From: an uncultured Draconibacterium sp.
GTDB lineage: Bacteria > Bacteroidota > Bacteroidia > Bacteroidales > Prolixibacteraceae
Direction of reading: 5' to 3'
Assembly: GCF_963677575.1 (NCBI RefSeq)
Contig: NZ_OY782038.1
Location: forward strand, 2,170,001 to 2,234,000
Length of the DNA stretch: 64,000 nt
Part shown: positions 47,600-57,203 of the stretch, one piece after another
How positions within the stretch are numbered: the stretch's first letter is position 1
Layout: every line of letters begins with the position of its first letter
Made by a program: the position numbers and the translations under genes
Notes under the pieces: generated by a model
The model's database searches: none
The model's input: only the letters and a program-made list of their open reading frames with translations
Told to the model about the DNA's origin: nothing

Positions 47600-50212
47600 A
47601 TGAAGACTTTCCTCAGTATAATTCTCCTTGTAATTATTTTTTCAACCTCGTTTGGGCAAAGTAAACGACGCGATAAGGTAAAGCGCAAGTATCGAGATGT
47701 TGAAGCCGTTTCGCGCGAATTGCCAACCGTTTACGTACGCGGCTCGGTGTACGACAGCGATTATAACCCGCTGCCCGGAGCAACTGTTACGATCGACGGT
47801 ACTTACAAAGGAGTTAATACCAACGAAGACGGCGAATATTTTATAACGAACCTGCAAACCGGAAGGGCACGTATTCGAGTTTCGTTTATCGGATATGAAA
47901 CCCATACTGCTGATATTATTCTGCGGGAAGGTAGAAATGAAAAGAATGTAATGCTGCCAACCAACGACATCCATTTGGAACCGATATTGGTGAGTGCACA
48001 AAAACGCGAGCAACAGTTGCTTGATGTTCCGACGGCTATTTCGTCGGTAAGCAACCAGTTGATGAACGAGGCTAACATTACTGAACTCAGCACCTTGGGG
48101 GAGTTTGTTCCGGGATTGTATGTGCGCGAGCAAGGCGCCAACCGTCCCACTTTTGCGATCCGCGGATTAAGCAGCGACGAGGTGAGTCCCAGCGCCCAAC
48201 CACGTGTTTCGGTATTTTTTAATAATGTACCTATAAACCGTGCCAATTCGGCTTCGCTCGAACTTTACGATATGGATCGCGTGGAAGTGCTGAAAGGACC
48301 GCAAAACACGCTTTTCGGACGTGGTGCACAAGCCGGAGCAGTTCATTATGTCAGTAAAATGCCGGACAATAACTATTATGGCAGCGTTACTGCAGGGTTG
48401 GGAGATTACGGGCAGCAGGAATACCGCGGCATGATCAATGTTCCGATCATTGAAAACAAATTAATGATGCGGGCTGCGGGAATCTACAATTCGCGCGATG
48501 GTTATATAGAAAATACTTTTGGTGGTGACCTGATGGGGAAAGAAACGCTCGCCGGACGTTTTTCACTGCGCTTTAAACCGGCATGGAACCATCGTTTTGA
48601 TGTGGTGGTAAACTACCAAAAAGACGATACTCCGGGAATTGCTTTTATGCCTGACAGTCTGGCAAACGCCAACGGAACAATTGGAATTTTTAGCGGTGTA
48701 GCTTCGCACGAGCAGGGCAAAAACCTGGGAACAGGAAAAGAAATTTTTGATGCCACGTTGAACTACCGCTTTTACATAACCGAACATACTTACTGGACCA
48801 GTATCACTTCGTATCGCACTACCGATGCCTCATCACGTTGGGATGGCGACGGTACCGCATCGACAGCTATCGATATGGCTGAATATGCCGGAGCATCACA
48901 ATTTTACCAGGAAATTCGTGGAAATTTCTCGCAAAACAGCCGTTTGAACGGATCGTTGGGAGGTAGCTTTTGGCGGGAAAAAGCAGACCAAACTTACTGG
49001 TTTTCGCCCAACGAACAGCAACTTGCGAATCTTATGCTTTCGAGCCCACCGGCTCCTTTAGTCGACAATAATGGGCAACCTCTATCCATTCCGGCAATAC
49101 CAAATTACGATCCTGAGCTTGATACTACGATTTATATCCCTCTTCCAACAAATCACGAAGAAGAAATGTACAGCAAAGCCTCAAACATGGCGGTGGAAGG
49201 ATTTATGGATTTAAATTACCAGCTATCGCGTAAGTTTTTTGTTTCGGCAGGAGTACGAATGGTTTACGACCGCTATAAACTGAACAGTGAATCATCTTTT
49301 GTAAGTGGTTCGCCCTCGGTATTGAGCACATTTACCGGCAACTATCCCAACGTTTTCTTTTTGCCGTACGACTCAAAAGAGATCAAGAAAAATACCCTTT
49401 CGTTTACCTGGCACGGTGGTTTAAAGTACCGCTTTAACGAATACGGGAATGCATATGCCAACTATTCGCGCGGGCGCCGACCTGCCGTGTTGCAGGTTAC
49501 GTCAACAGGCGAAGAGGAAGTCCTGGATCCGGAAATACTCGACAATTTTGAGCTGGGCTTTAAAGGTGCCTTTTACGACCGCTTGTTTGTTGATGTAAAC
49601 GGATTCTATTCGCTTTACAAAGATTTTCAAACGCGTGCATGGGTGGCCAACAGCCAAACAGGCGAATACAACCTGCTGTTTAAAGACGGTGGTCAGGCAA
49701 CATCATACGGAGCCGAAGCAAATTTGCGCGTAGCCATTATCGAACAATTGGATCTGTTTGCCAATTACGCATGGTTAAAAACCAAGTTCGACTCAACCGA
49801 TGTTGATGGCGACGAGCAGCTGTATGCCGACAATGTTTTTAGCCTGGCACCGGAGCACAGTTTCGCCATTGGACTAAATGCAAGGGTTAACATTACACCC
49901 AACATTAGGCTGTTTGTAACGCCAAGCTACTCGTATAAATCGCATATGTATTTCGAGGATGCCAACACTCCCGGTCTGGAGCAGGACGGTTATGGACTGC
50001 TAAACATTAACGGCGGACTCGAACTGGCCGACCCGAATATACGCCTAACGGTTTGGGCCAACAATGTACTCGACGAACAATTTATTACCAGCGCCGGAAA
50101 TACCGGAAGTCTGTTTGGTGTACCCACCTTTGTACCGGGATCGCCACAGATGATCGGGACTAAGTTGACTTGGAATTTTACTAAAGACGAACGACGGAGG
50201 AGGAGACGATAA
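47600..50212 (+). CDS. TonB-dependent receptor with poly-Arg C-terminal tail
   Basis: 870 residues. Signal peptide ending near STSFGQ; a carboxypeptidase-regulatory-like domain (about 44-118, VYVRGSVYDSDYNPLPGATV); plug (about 140-255) with DVPTAISSVSNQ and MDRVEVLKGPQNTLFGRGA. The barrel follows and its last strand ends LTWNF, but the chain continues as TKDERRRRRR, placing six Arg after the usual terminal aromatic. It resembles FecA-like and vitamin or siderophore receptors more than SusC. The ligand is unknown, and there is no SusD gene. Confidence 0.9.
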   Translation: MKTFLSIILLVIIFSTSFGQSKRRDKVKRKYRDVEAVSRELPTVYVRGSVYDSDYNPLPGATVTIDGTYKGVNTNEDGEYFITNLQTGRARIRVSFIGYETHTADIILREGRNEKNVMLPTNDIHLEPILVSAQKREQQLLDVPTAISSVSNQLMNEANITELSTLGEFVPGLYVREQGANRPTFAIRGLSSDEVSPSAQPRVSVFFNNVPINRANSASLELYDMDRVEVLKGPQNTLFGRGAQAGAVHYVSKMPDNNYYGSVTAGLGDYGQQEYRGMINVPIIENKLMMRAAGIYNSRDGYIENTFGGDLMGKETLAGRFSLRFKPAWNHRFDVVVNYQKDDTPGIAFMPDSLANANGTIGIFSGVASHEQGKNLGTGKEIFDATLNYRFYITEHTYWTSITSYRTTDASSRWDGDGTASTAIDMAEYAGASQFYQEIRGNFSQNSRLNGSLGGSFWREKADQTYWFSPNEQQLANLMLSSPPAPLVDNNGQPLSIPAIPNYDPELDTTIYIPLPTNHEEEMYSKASNMAVEGFMDLNYQLSRKFFVSAGVRMVYDRYKLNSESSFVSGSPSVLSTFTGNYPNVFFLPYDSKEIKKNTLSFTWHGGLKYRFNEYGNAYANYSRGRRPAVLQVTSTGEEEVLDPEILDNFELGFKGAFYDRLFVDVNGFYSLYKDFQTRAWVANSQTGEYNLLFKDGGQATSYGAEANLRVAIIEQLDLFANYAWLKTKFDSTDVDGDEQLYADNVFSLAPEHSFAIGLNARVNITPNIRLFVTPSYSYKSHMYFEDANTPGLEQDGYGLLNINGGLELADPNIRLTVWANNVLDEQFITSAGNTGSLFGVPTFVPGSPQMIGTKLTWNFTKDERRRRRR

Positions 50213-50501
50213 CAGAGTTGGCTCCCTCTACCTAATTGTATACAACGCATTAATCAGAGTGAGAGATACCTTTTCAAAGCTATTCCGCGAAAAGGTTTTC
50301 TTGAAATGCATGAAAAAGCATTGCAGCAAGATACTTTGCAGGGAAAATGAACGGATAAATTGGAACACTGATCACGCGGCTTTAACAGGTACTTTCATTA
50401 TTTCTACGATCGGATTCCCGTAACCTTTTCATAATATTTATGTAAAAAAAGGTGTGGTTGCGCACTGATTACCGACAACCATAACGGAAAAACAAAGTAT
50501 C
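50213..50501. other. spacer downstream of the second TonB receptor
   Basis: 289 bases, no gene. ACCTTTTC (about 50268-50275) and GAAAAGGT (about 50290-50297) form a stem with a long loop followed by TTTTC, a possible weak terminator. Confidence 0.4.
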
Positions 50502-51326
50502 ATGAAAACAACGCAGAGACATATCAGACTATTAGTTATTGCAGTTGGTATGTTGTTACTTTCCATACTCTTTTTACTCACAGTTACCCCCGGAGTTTAC
50601 ACCAAAACCTTACCAAATGAGAACAATACCAGTGCCTTAATAGGAATATTGGTAGCAATTGCACTTCGTTTGGCACTTCTATCTGGCTACCTACGTATTA
50701 TAAAAAAAATCAGGCAGAACATCAACATTCGGATTGGGAGCTACATCGTAATCGGAGTACTTCTGCTCATTTTAGGATTAATTGACACCGACGGCGCTTT
50801 TGCTTACCTCAACAATACGGATGTTCTTTATATTTCCTTTATAATGTTTGTAAGTATATTTTGTGATCTTACTGCCGCTATACTAACTTTTATAGCCGCC
50901 TCGTTAAAACAAAAAAATATAGCCGACAACACAACGCCCGATAAAATGCTGTTGTATGGAATTGTGGTTGGGCTTGGCGTAGTAATGATGATCCTTTTTG
51001 CCTTTCCGTGGGGGATAATTCTTTCGCTGGCATTTTGGATTTACCTGGGAGTAACCGTGCGAAAAAAGCATTCATTCTTCCCTCGCGAAATAGAATCCTC
51101 TCTTGCTGAAAAACTCCAGAAAAGGTTAAAAGGGCTCCTGACAGTCGCCGTAATCTCGCTTCCCGTTGCTATTGCCGGTGTAATTATTCACAATGTACAT
51201 TCGGGCCAAACCGGAAGTGAAGAATCGTTTTTTTTCTACATCGGAATTATTGCCGAGTACTTTTTTGTTCTGGCTTCTGCAGGGGGCATAATCACTTTTC
51301 TAAAAGGCCAACAAAAACAGGAATAA
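50502..51326 (+). CDS. hypothetical polytopic membrane protein
   Basis: 274 residues with about seven predicted membrane segments (about 9-28, 43-62, 76-95, 106-132, 149-183 as two, 213-232 and 245-265). No conserved motif that I recognise. It has a short hydrophilic segment (HSFFPREIESSLAEKLQKR) before the last two helices. It is alone on this strand, with the next gene convergent. Confidence 0.75.
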   Translation: MKTTQRHIRLLVIAVGMLLLSILFLLTVTPGVYTKTLPNENNTSALIGILVAIALRLALLSGYLRIIKKIRQNINIRIGSYIVIGVLLLILGLIDTDGAFAYLNNTDVLYISFIMFVSIFCDLTAAILTFIAASLKQKNIADNTTPDKMLLYGIVVGLGVVMMILFAFPWGIILSLAFWIYLGVTVRKKHSFFPREIESSLAEKLQKRLKGLLTVAVISLPVAIAGVIIHNVHSGQTGSEESFFFYIGIIAEYFFVLASAGGIITFLKGQQKQE

Positions 51327-51373
51327 TCAAAGCAATGAAATCATTTAAGGCTCACCTTGAAGTAAATTTGGTA

Positions 51374-52258
51374 TTATCTCCAAAATCCGCCCCACTCCAT
51401 AACTGTGAAGCCATTTCGTTCGAACAATACAATTTCAGGTTCTTCCGGTTCAACAAACTCATCAGTGCCTTTAAAACCATAAAACAATCGGTTGATATTT
51501 TCAGGCTTTACAGAGAAGTCGAATTCGATCACCTGTTCAATGATTTCGTTTGTTTGCGGATAGATTAGATAATACTCACTTTCATTTAACAACGGAATCC
51601 AGTATTCCAGAAAATCGGCAATTTCACCTGCAGAGAAATTATAAGCTTCAAGATTGGTTTGGAAAAATACTGTTAACTCCGACTGTTCAACACACCATCC
51701 TTTTTCGTGTTGGAAGATATTAGGTTGACGGCTCTCGTAAAAAAGGAAATCGTATTCATCATTTATTTTTCCATTGGTACCTACTGTTACACACCATTGG
51801 TTTCCGTATTCGGGGATCGATTGTGTTATTTCACCACCCAACGGAAACGAAATAGTTAAACACATATCGAGTTCCTCTGCCGGATAAATATAGATGTTGG
51901 GTTTGTAAACCACCGACTGATTCGTATAAACAATCTGTGAAATTGTATCGGTTTCGTAGTCGTTGTAGGCTATCAGTGTAACAAGAGATGGAGTTTCGTC
52001 GCCAAACACATGGTTAGGTTGTTTTTTTGTTGACGTTTGCCCATTGCCAAAATCCCATAAATAGCTGCTGGCATTTTCAGAACAATTATAAAACTGAATA
52101 GTGCCGTTACTACTGTCGACGATCGTATACTCGAAACAAGCTGTTGGTTCACCAACAAGTTCGTCCTCATCTTCGCATGCCGGAAGCAGAAACAATCCTG
52201 AAAGCAAAACAAATAAGACAACTAAATTAATACTACAGAGTTTTTTCGTGTTTTTCAT
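51374..52258 (-). CDS. PKD-domain lipoprotein
   Basis: 294 residues. Lipobox LLPAC followed by an acidic linker (EDEDELVGEP). Residues about 40-112 are a PKD domain: ACFEYTIVDSSNGTIQF, then the hallmark YLWDFGNGQTSTKKQPNHVF. The remaining 180 residues begin with VYKPNIYIYPAEELDMCLTI, a segment that recurs in secreted Bacteroidota proteins of unknown role. It is probably surface-exposed. It has no signature of an enzyme. The neighbours give no clue. Confidence 0.8.
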   Translation of the reverse strand: MKNTKKLCSINLVVLFVLLSGLFLLPACEDEDELVGEPTACFEYTIVDSSNGTIQFYNCSENASSYLWDFGNGQTSTKKQPNHVFGDETPSLVTLIAYNDYETDTISQIVYTNQSVVYKPNIYIYPAEELDMCLTISFPLGGEITQSIPEYGNQWCVTVGTNGKINDEYDFLFYESRQPNIFQHEKGWCVEQSELTVFFQTNLEAYNFSAGEIADFLEYWIPLLNESEYYLIYPQTNEIIEQVIEFDFSVKPENINRLFYGFKGTDEFVEPEEPEIVLFERNGFTVMEWGGFWR

Positions 52259-52349
52259 GAGTTGTAGTTTTTGTCTTTAAGATGAAAGACAAAAGCAAAG
52301 GGTTGCGTTACGTTTTAGTATTAATAACCTTTTATCCGGGCAACGGGAA

Positions 52350-52820
52350 TCAGTTACCAATATTTTCGCGAAGAATTGAATTTATCAGTTTTACCGAATG
52401 ACAGATACACCCCTCGCAAATGTTCTTTTTCAGGTTATTGGATTTGAAGTGATTTTGACCTTCCTCGGTATTTAAATCGCAATTGATTAATTCTTTGCAA
52501 ACCGTAGTTCCTTTTTCCTGCGTATAGCGCTTATGAAACTCCTGAACCATCGCATAGGTTTTTGCAACTTCCTCAGGATTATCTTTGGCATCGGCGTTTG
52601 CCAAACCAAAAATCATATAGGCTGCCGATACCGCACCACAGGTTTCCTGCAGCCTGCCCATGCCGCCTCCAAATCCACATGATAAATTAATAGCAGTTTT
52701 CTTATCTATTTGCAAAACATCGGAATAAGCCAGCACAACAGATTGCGCGCAATTATAATCCTGCCAAAAAAGTTCTGCTGCCTTATTGCTAAGCTGGTTA
52801 TCGTCTAAAAGTTTGTTCAT
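52350..52820 (-). CDS. C_GCAxxG_C_C family protein
   Basis: 156 residues. The family cysteines and glycines are present: YNCAQSVVLAYSD near residue 23, SCGFGGGMGRLQETCGAVSAAYMIFG at about 49-74 (shown only in part by its key C and G residues), and a C-terminal pair ICEGCICHS. These small redox-type proteins are thought to bind a metal cofactor; function is unsettled. It lies 24 bases after the nitrilase-family gene on the same strand, so the two are probably one operon. Confidence 0.88.
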   Translation of the reverse strand: MNKLLDDNQLSNKAAELFWQDYNCAQSVVLAYSDVLQIDKKTAINLSCGFGGGMGRLQETCGAVSAAYMIFGLANADAKDNPEEVAKTYAMVQEFHKRYTQEKGTTVCKELINCDLNTEEGQNHFKSNNLKKNICEGCICHSVKLINSILRENIGN

Positions 52821-52844
52821 TGCTTTCGTTTTCTATTTTGCCTG

Positions 52845-53582
52845 TTATGCCTCGCCGCCAGTGGCAGTTGTAATTTCTTTTGTTTCTGTATTGTAAAGTA
52901 GCAAACCTTCTGATTTATCGTCGAGTTGCCCCATTAACTCCCCTTTTTCATTCCAAACCGAAGATTTTCCGGCACATTCATAACCTCCTGACATTCCAAC
53001 ATAATTGGCCATAAATGTTACCAGATTTTTGATTCTGGCCATGCGGGAAAGTTTTTTGATTTCAGCATCGATACCTGCAACAGAACTTAATACACTTGCA
53101 ATATAAATTGTTGCATTATTCCGGGTTGCATACTCCCAATGCGCGTCATTTGAGGCTTCGTAGCAAATGGCGGGCGACACTACTTCTGTTTCTAAATTAA
53201 GCACCATTGGATTTTTGGCGGCTGTAAAAAAAGGTTCTTCCGGAGGGTATAAATACTGTTTCGAATAGGTTATTCGCTCCTCATGAGGCTGAAAAAGAAT
53301 CATGCTGATATATACATCGTTCGCCTTTCGTGTTGGCAATCCAACTCCAATTGTAATGCCGTGCTTATTGCTTAGATGCTGCATCTCATCCAGTCTGCTA
53401 TCATCCTGGTGAGTCGCAAGCTCCTCTGCCAAATCTCGTTCGTAACCAGTTAACGACAACTCCGGGAAAACCACCATATCCGCTTTATTTTCAATGGCAC
53501 ATTTTATCCACTTTAAATGGGTTTCTACATTTGCCGTGATGTTGCCTTTTATGGCCTCAATTTGTGCTACTGCTACTCTCAT
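52845..53582 (-). CDS. carbon-nitrogen hydrolase (nitrilase superfamily)
   Basis: 245 residues. The catalytic triad is E41 (VFPELSLTGY), K108 (ITYSKQYLYPPEE) and C140 (AICYEAS), the nitrilase-superfamily arrangement. It is likely an amidase or deaminated-glutathione/omega-amidase-type enzyme of the cytoplasm. The substrate cannot be read. Length is at the short end of the family (usual about 260-280), but nothing essential seems missing. Confidence 0.92.
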   Translation of the reverse strand: MRVAVAQIEAIKGNITANVETHLKWIKCAIENKADMVVFPELSLTGYERDLAEELATHQDDSRLDEMQHLSNKHGITIGVGLPTRKANDVYISMILFQPHEERITYSKQYLYPPEEPFFTAAKNPMVLNLETEVVSPAICYEASNDAHWEYATRNNATIYIASVLSSVAGIDAEIKKLSRMARIKNLVTFMANYVGMSGGYECAGKSSVWNEKGELMGQLDDKSEGLLLYNTETKEITTATGGEA

Positions 53583-53764
53583 TGTATTTCAATAGTTAAT
53601 TTTCGATTTTACTTGTTTTGGTTAACATTTTTACAGTGCATTAAAGCTAAGTATAAATTCTATGTTCAAGGTAGTTAGCCTCAGAAAACTATTAACATAG
53701 GTTAGTTGATCCCTTCTTCTCGTTTGTAATGAAGGGAAGCTATTGGATTGGAAAGATCACTTCC

Positions 53765-53816
53765 CAAAAAAACACCACTTCCGAAACATTGTATTTCTAC
53801 AAATTCGAAAGTGGTG
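53765..53816 (-). terminator. terminator after the PepSY-associated gene
   Basis: Read on the minus strand, CACCACTT (53816-53809) pairs with AAGTGGTG (53780-53773); the stem extends through TTCGAA-type bases and is followed by TTTTTTT (53771-53765). Confidence 0.8.
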
Positions 53817-53869
53817 GAAACTAACAACCTGAGTTCGAATTTAAATGACTCAGGTAAAAAATACTCACT

Positions 53870-54391
53870 CTACATTACCAGCATAACCACGGCAAGTACT
53901 AAACCCAGTGCCGAAAATACCATTCCGCGCTTAAAATGTTTTGAGCGGGCTTTAAACATCCACAACGACGATAGTGCCAAAAACAACATCAGCACACCAA
54001 AAACAGTGGTAAACCAGTGTGTTTTACTCTGACTCGATGCTTTGTGCAAGCCGTTCAGTTTATTCATAAACTCGGGCAAACCTACCGACTGGTATATAGC
54101 TTCTCCAGTGGCTTTATTGTAGGTACCATTCCCAAAATACACCATATCGCCCTCGGTCTTTTCCACCTTGAAATCAAACAGGTGTAACATCATACCAAGT
54201 TGCTGCGCCTCCAAATTCGGCGGCAGTTGCCGGGTTATCGTTTTCTCACTTTTTAAGAATCCGGTGTCGCGGTACACCAAAATAATTCCGCTAATGGCAT
54301 AAATCAGTGTCATGCCAATCATTAAATATCCGATGTCGCGATGTAATGAGCGCATCCAATGTTGCACCGATTTTTTCTTCTTTACTTCCAT
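53870..54391 (-). CDS. PepSY-associated membrane protein
   Basis: 173 residues. The N-terminal HWMRSLHRDIGYLMIGMTLIY has the conserved H/W/H pattern of PepSY-associated TM proteins. A periplasmic PepSY-like segment (about 60-105, KVEKTEGDMVYFGNGTYNKATG) is followed by two further membrane segments (about 125-143 and 152-172). Members are found with iron reductases or TonB systems; here none adjoins. It is short compared with the multi-copy form and may be a single-module version. Confidence 0.85.
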   Translation of the reverse strand: MEVKKKKSVQHWMRSLHRDIGYLMIGMTLIYAISGIILVYRDTGFLKSEKTITRQLPPNLEAQQLGMMLHLFDFKVEKTEGDMVYFGNGTYNKATGEAIYQSVGLPEFMNKLNGLHKASSQSKTHWFTTVFGVLMLFLALSSLWMFKARSKHFKRGMVFSALGLVLAVVMLVM

Positions 54392-54643
54392 AAAATCCTA
54401 TTTTGTTTTTTGCAAATCAAGTTTGGCTAAAGTAAGGAGCGTTTCAGGCTGCTAACTTTTTGTTTAGTGATTGACTACGGATTTTAAAAAGCGTTTAAAG
54501 GAGTATTTAACCGGAAGGAGAAGTTTTAAACCAATGTTTTAATTAAGCACGGCTATCTCCGCCAAAACATGATATTTATCAGACAAAATGAATGAATACA
54601 AAAAAATAAAATGGTTGAAATATTTTTTCAGAAAAATCGATAA

Positions 54644-55300
54644 TCAAACAAATAAAGCTTTATCTACCTCATCAAAATGAGTGATCTGCTGACAGGGAAA
54701 ACCATCATACTCAGCATTGGCAGAATTTATGATAATCACCTTCCCTGCCCCCGAACGAATTGCCGACTCTACACCAGCGTGCGAGTCTTCAAAAACCAGC
54801 GTTTCTTCAGCCTTGGTTCCAATGGCAGAAATGGCTTTGTTAAACAGGTCGGGGTGTGGTTTCCCTCGCATAGTACCATCGTTGTAAATAATATGTTCCG
54901 GGTTGAAATACTTTAACAAAGGGAAATGCTGAATAAAAAAATCGACATTATTTTTTGCAGAAGCAGTTGCAATTGCTAAAACCACCCCTGATTTGGCAAA
55001 AAAGCTGATCAGCTGCTCGGCACCGGGCGCCAGCTGCATGCCATGCTCCATACACATGCTGCGATAAATTACTTCTTTTTCTTCCGTTAGCCGGTGCACT
55101 TCAGCATCGTCAAGTTCCCGCTTAAAAAGGTATTCAAAAGTATCTTTGGCATTAATGCCGTGAATGTATTTTTTCTTTTCCTCCGCGCTGAGGCTAAAAT
55201 CGTATTTTTCCAGAAACCGATCCCACGAATCGTTTTGCAGGTGCGTGTCCCAAAACAGTGTTCCGTTAAAATCGAAAACTACTCCTTTAATTTTCATCAT
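54644..55300 (-). CDS. HAD-superfamily phosphatase (beta-PGM-like) with DxN motif
   Basis: 218 residues. Motif I is D10-F-N12-G-T (VVFDFNGTLF), where N replaces the usual second Asp that acts as general acid/base. Motif II is S/T-bearing (IATASAKN), motif III is the K in GKPHPDLF, and motif IV is EDSHAGVESA. The cap domain is C1 alpha-helical. It fits beta-phosphoglucomutase and sugar-phosphatase relatives. The D-to-N change may alter the reaction or substrate. Single gene. Confidence 0.88.
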   Translation of the reverse strand: MMKIKGVVFDFNGTLFWDTHLQNDSWDRFLEKYDFSLSAEEKKKYIHGINAKDTFEYLFKRELDDAEVHRLTEEKEVIYRSMCMEHGMQLAPGAEQLISFFAKSGVVLAIATASAKNNVDFFIQHFPLLKYFNPEHIIYNDGTMRGKPHPDLFNKAISAIGTKAEETLVFEDSHAGVESAIRSGAGKVIIINSANAEYDGFPCQQITHFDEVDKALFV

Positions 55301-55438
55301 ATTAAAATTGTTTGTTATTAAAAGGTATAAGATGGAACTCCCATGATTTTAATAATATGCGTATGTGGCAAAAATTTTGTCATGGTCGTTTCATTGGTTT
55401 AATTTTATAATCGATATGCTTACTAATGAGATTTCGTT

Positions 55439-55512
55439 ACCCTGAACTCGTTTCAGGGTCTGATTTTTATTTGTATAATGAATTTAGATGCTGAATCAAA
55501 TTCAGCATGACG
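55439..55512. repeat. two dispersed-type palindromes
   Basis: ACCCTGAACTCGTTTCAGGGT (55439-55459) and ATGCTGAATCAAATTCAGCAT (55488-55508, then GACG) are near-perfect palindromes sharing the CTGAA-N-TTCAG core. They match the short intergenic palindromes commonly scattered in Bacteroidota genomes. No gene between 55301 and 55552. Confidence 0.6.
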
Positions 55513-55552
55513 TAAAAAAATTCCGTTTTCTGTTTTTATTAAATTTATTGTT

Positions 55553-57070
55553 CTAATCACTACACTGAATCTTCAGAAACGCTTTTCCCAGGGTTTCGAT
55601 TATATCGCCGGCCATTAACGCGAATTCCGAGCGTTTTTTGGCCACCATATCTCCGGCCAGTCCGTGCAAATAAACACCTACAAGCGCTGCATCAACCGAT
55701 GCCATTCCCTGGGCCAGCAGCCCCAAAATTATTCCGGTAAGTGCATCGCCACTTCCGGCAGTTCCCATTCCCGGGTTGCCTGTGGAATTCCAGCAAAGTG
55801 TTCCATCGGGCGCCGCCACCGAAGTATGTGCACCTTTTAACACCACTACACAATTGTATTTTTTTGCAAAAGCTATTTGTTTCTGAATGGCGTCGTACGA
55901 ATCGGTAGTTTCGCCTACCAATCGCCGAAACTCTCCCGGATGTGGGGTAAGCACCGAACCTTCGGGTAATTTTTCCAGCCAGGCTTCATTTTCGGCCAGA
56001 ATATTCAGCGCGTCAGCATCGATAACCATTGGCACTTTTGCCTGGTCGAGCAGGTCACAGAAAGCACGGCACGAATTCCTTTTCAGTCCGAGCCCAGGAC
56101 CAACACCAATGGCTGCATAAGGCGCCAGATTAGGGAAATCGGTAAACATCGAATCGTGCTGATCGATACTGGCCATTGCTTCGGGTACGGCAGTTTGAAT
56201 AACCGGGAATCCCATGTGCGGAACATGCGCCGTTAATAAGCCTGCACCGGCACGCAAACAAGCTTTTGAGGCCAGCACAGCCGCTCCCATTTTTCCATAA
56301 CTTCCGGCAATAAGCAGCGCATGACCAAACGTTCCTTTATGATCGAATTTTGAACGCAGCGGCAAACGCCCTGCAATATCTTCGGCATCAGTAAAAGAAT
56401 ACGGCGATGGTGTTTCGCTGATTCCATCCGGATGCAAACCAATTGGGAACACTGCCCACTGCCCCACAAACGGCTCATTCTCGCGAAACAAGAAGCTTAT
56501 TTTCGGAAACTGCAGCGTAAGTGTATAATCTGCACGGATAATATTTTCTAGGTTATTTTCGGCATTGTTCTCGCCCATCAATCCGCTGGGAATATCAACG
56601 GCCACTACCACATTCAGCAACTGGTTGATTTGTTGTACCAGCCACGCCGGCAAGCCTTCCAGCGGCCGCGACAAACCTGAACCAAATAATCCGTCAATCA
56701 GTACATCAGTAACCGCAACTTCCGGGAAATCGTTTTCCGAGCTTAGTTTTGTCAGCTTTACTTTTCCTTGCTCTTCCAATCGTTTGTAGTTGATTGCAGG
56801 CGAGCCTTTTAAGTTTTTGCCAAAATCGAGCAGGAATACTTCGCACTGGTAATCCAAATCGGCCAACTGACGGGCCATTGCCAAAGCATCGCCACCATTG
56901 TTTCCGGGGCCCGCAAAAAACAGCAATCGTTCTTCGGTTGAAAATTGTTGAACAATCCAGTTAGTCATTTGCAGCGAGGCGCGTTCCATCAAATCGATAT
57001 CAGCAATGGGTTCATTTTCGATGGTAAACTTGTCGATTGCGGCTATTTGTTTAGTCGTAAATAATTTCAT
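55553..57070 (-). CDS. nnr: bifunctional NAD(P)H-hydrate epimerase / ADP-dependent dehydratase
   Basis: 505 residues in two domains. The N-terminal YjeF_N epimerase (about 1-215) has FAGPGNNGGDALAMARQL. The C-terminal ribokinase-like dehydratase (about 225-500) has GSYGKMGAAVLASKACLRAGAG, TPHPGEFRRL and the anion hole GTAGSGDALTG with D442. It repairs hydrated NADH and NADPH in the cytoplasm. Full-length; standard domain fusion for bacteria. Confidence 0.95.
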   Translation of the reverse strand: MKLFTTKQIAAIDKFTIENEPIADIDLMERASLQMTNWIVQQFSTEERLLFFAGPGNNGGDALAMARQLADLDYQCEVFLLDFGKNLKGSPAINYKRLEEQGKVKLTKLSSENDFPEVAVTDVLIDGLFGSGLSRPLEGLPAWLVQQINQLLNVVVAVDIPSGLMGENNAENNLENIIRADYTLTLQFPKISFLFRENEPFVGQWAVFPIGLHPDGISETPSPYSFTDAEDIAGRLPLRSKFDHKGTFGHALLIAGSYGKMGAAVLASKACLRAGAGLLTAHVPHMGFPVIQTAVPEAMASIDQHDSMFTDFPNLAPYAAIGVGPGLGLKRNSCRAFCDLLDQAKVPMVIDADALNILAENEAWLEKLPEGSVLTPHPGEFRRLVGETTDSYDAIQKQIAFAKKYNCVVVLKGAHTSVAAPDGTLCWNSTGNPGMGTAGSGDALTGIILGLLAQGMASVDAALVGVYLHGLAGDMVAKKRSEFALMAGDIIETLGKAFLKIQCSD

Positions 57071-57203
57071 TCTTGAGAAAGCTGGAAGTTACAGGCCAAA
57101 AGTGTCCTTTTTCGGCCTGCAACATTTGTTTTCTCTAAATTATAAAAAACGGGGGTGATTCTTTGAATTTGAAAGAGGAATTCTGATCGTACAGCTCCTT
57201 TTT

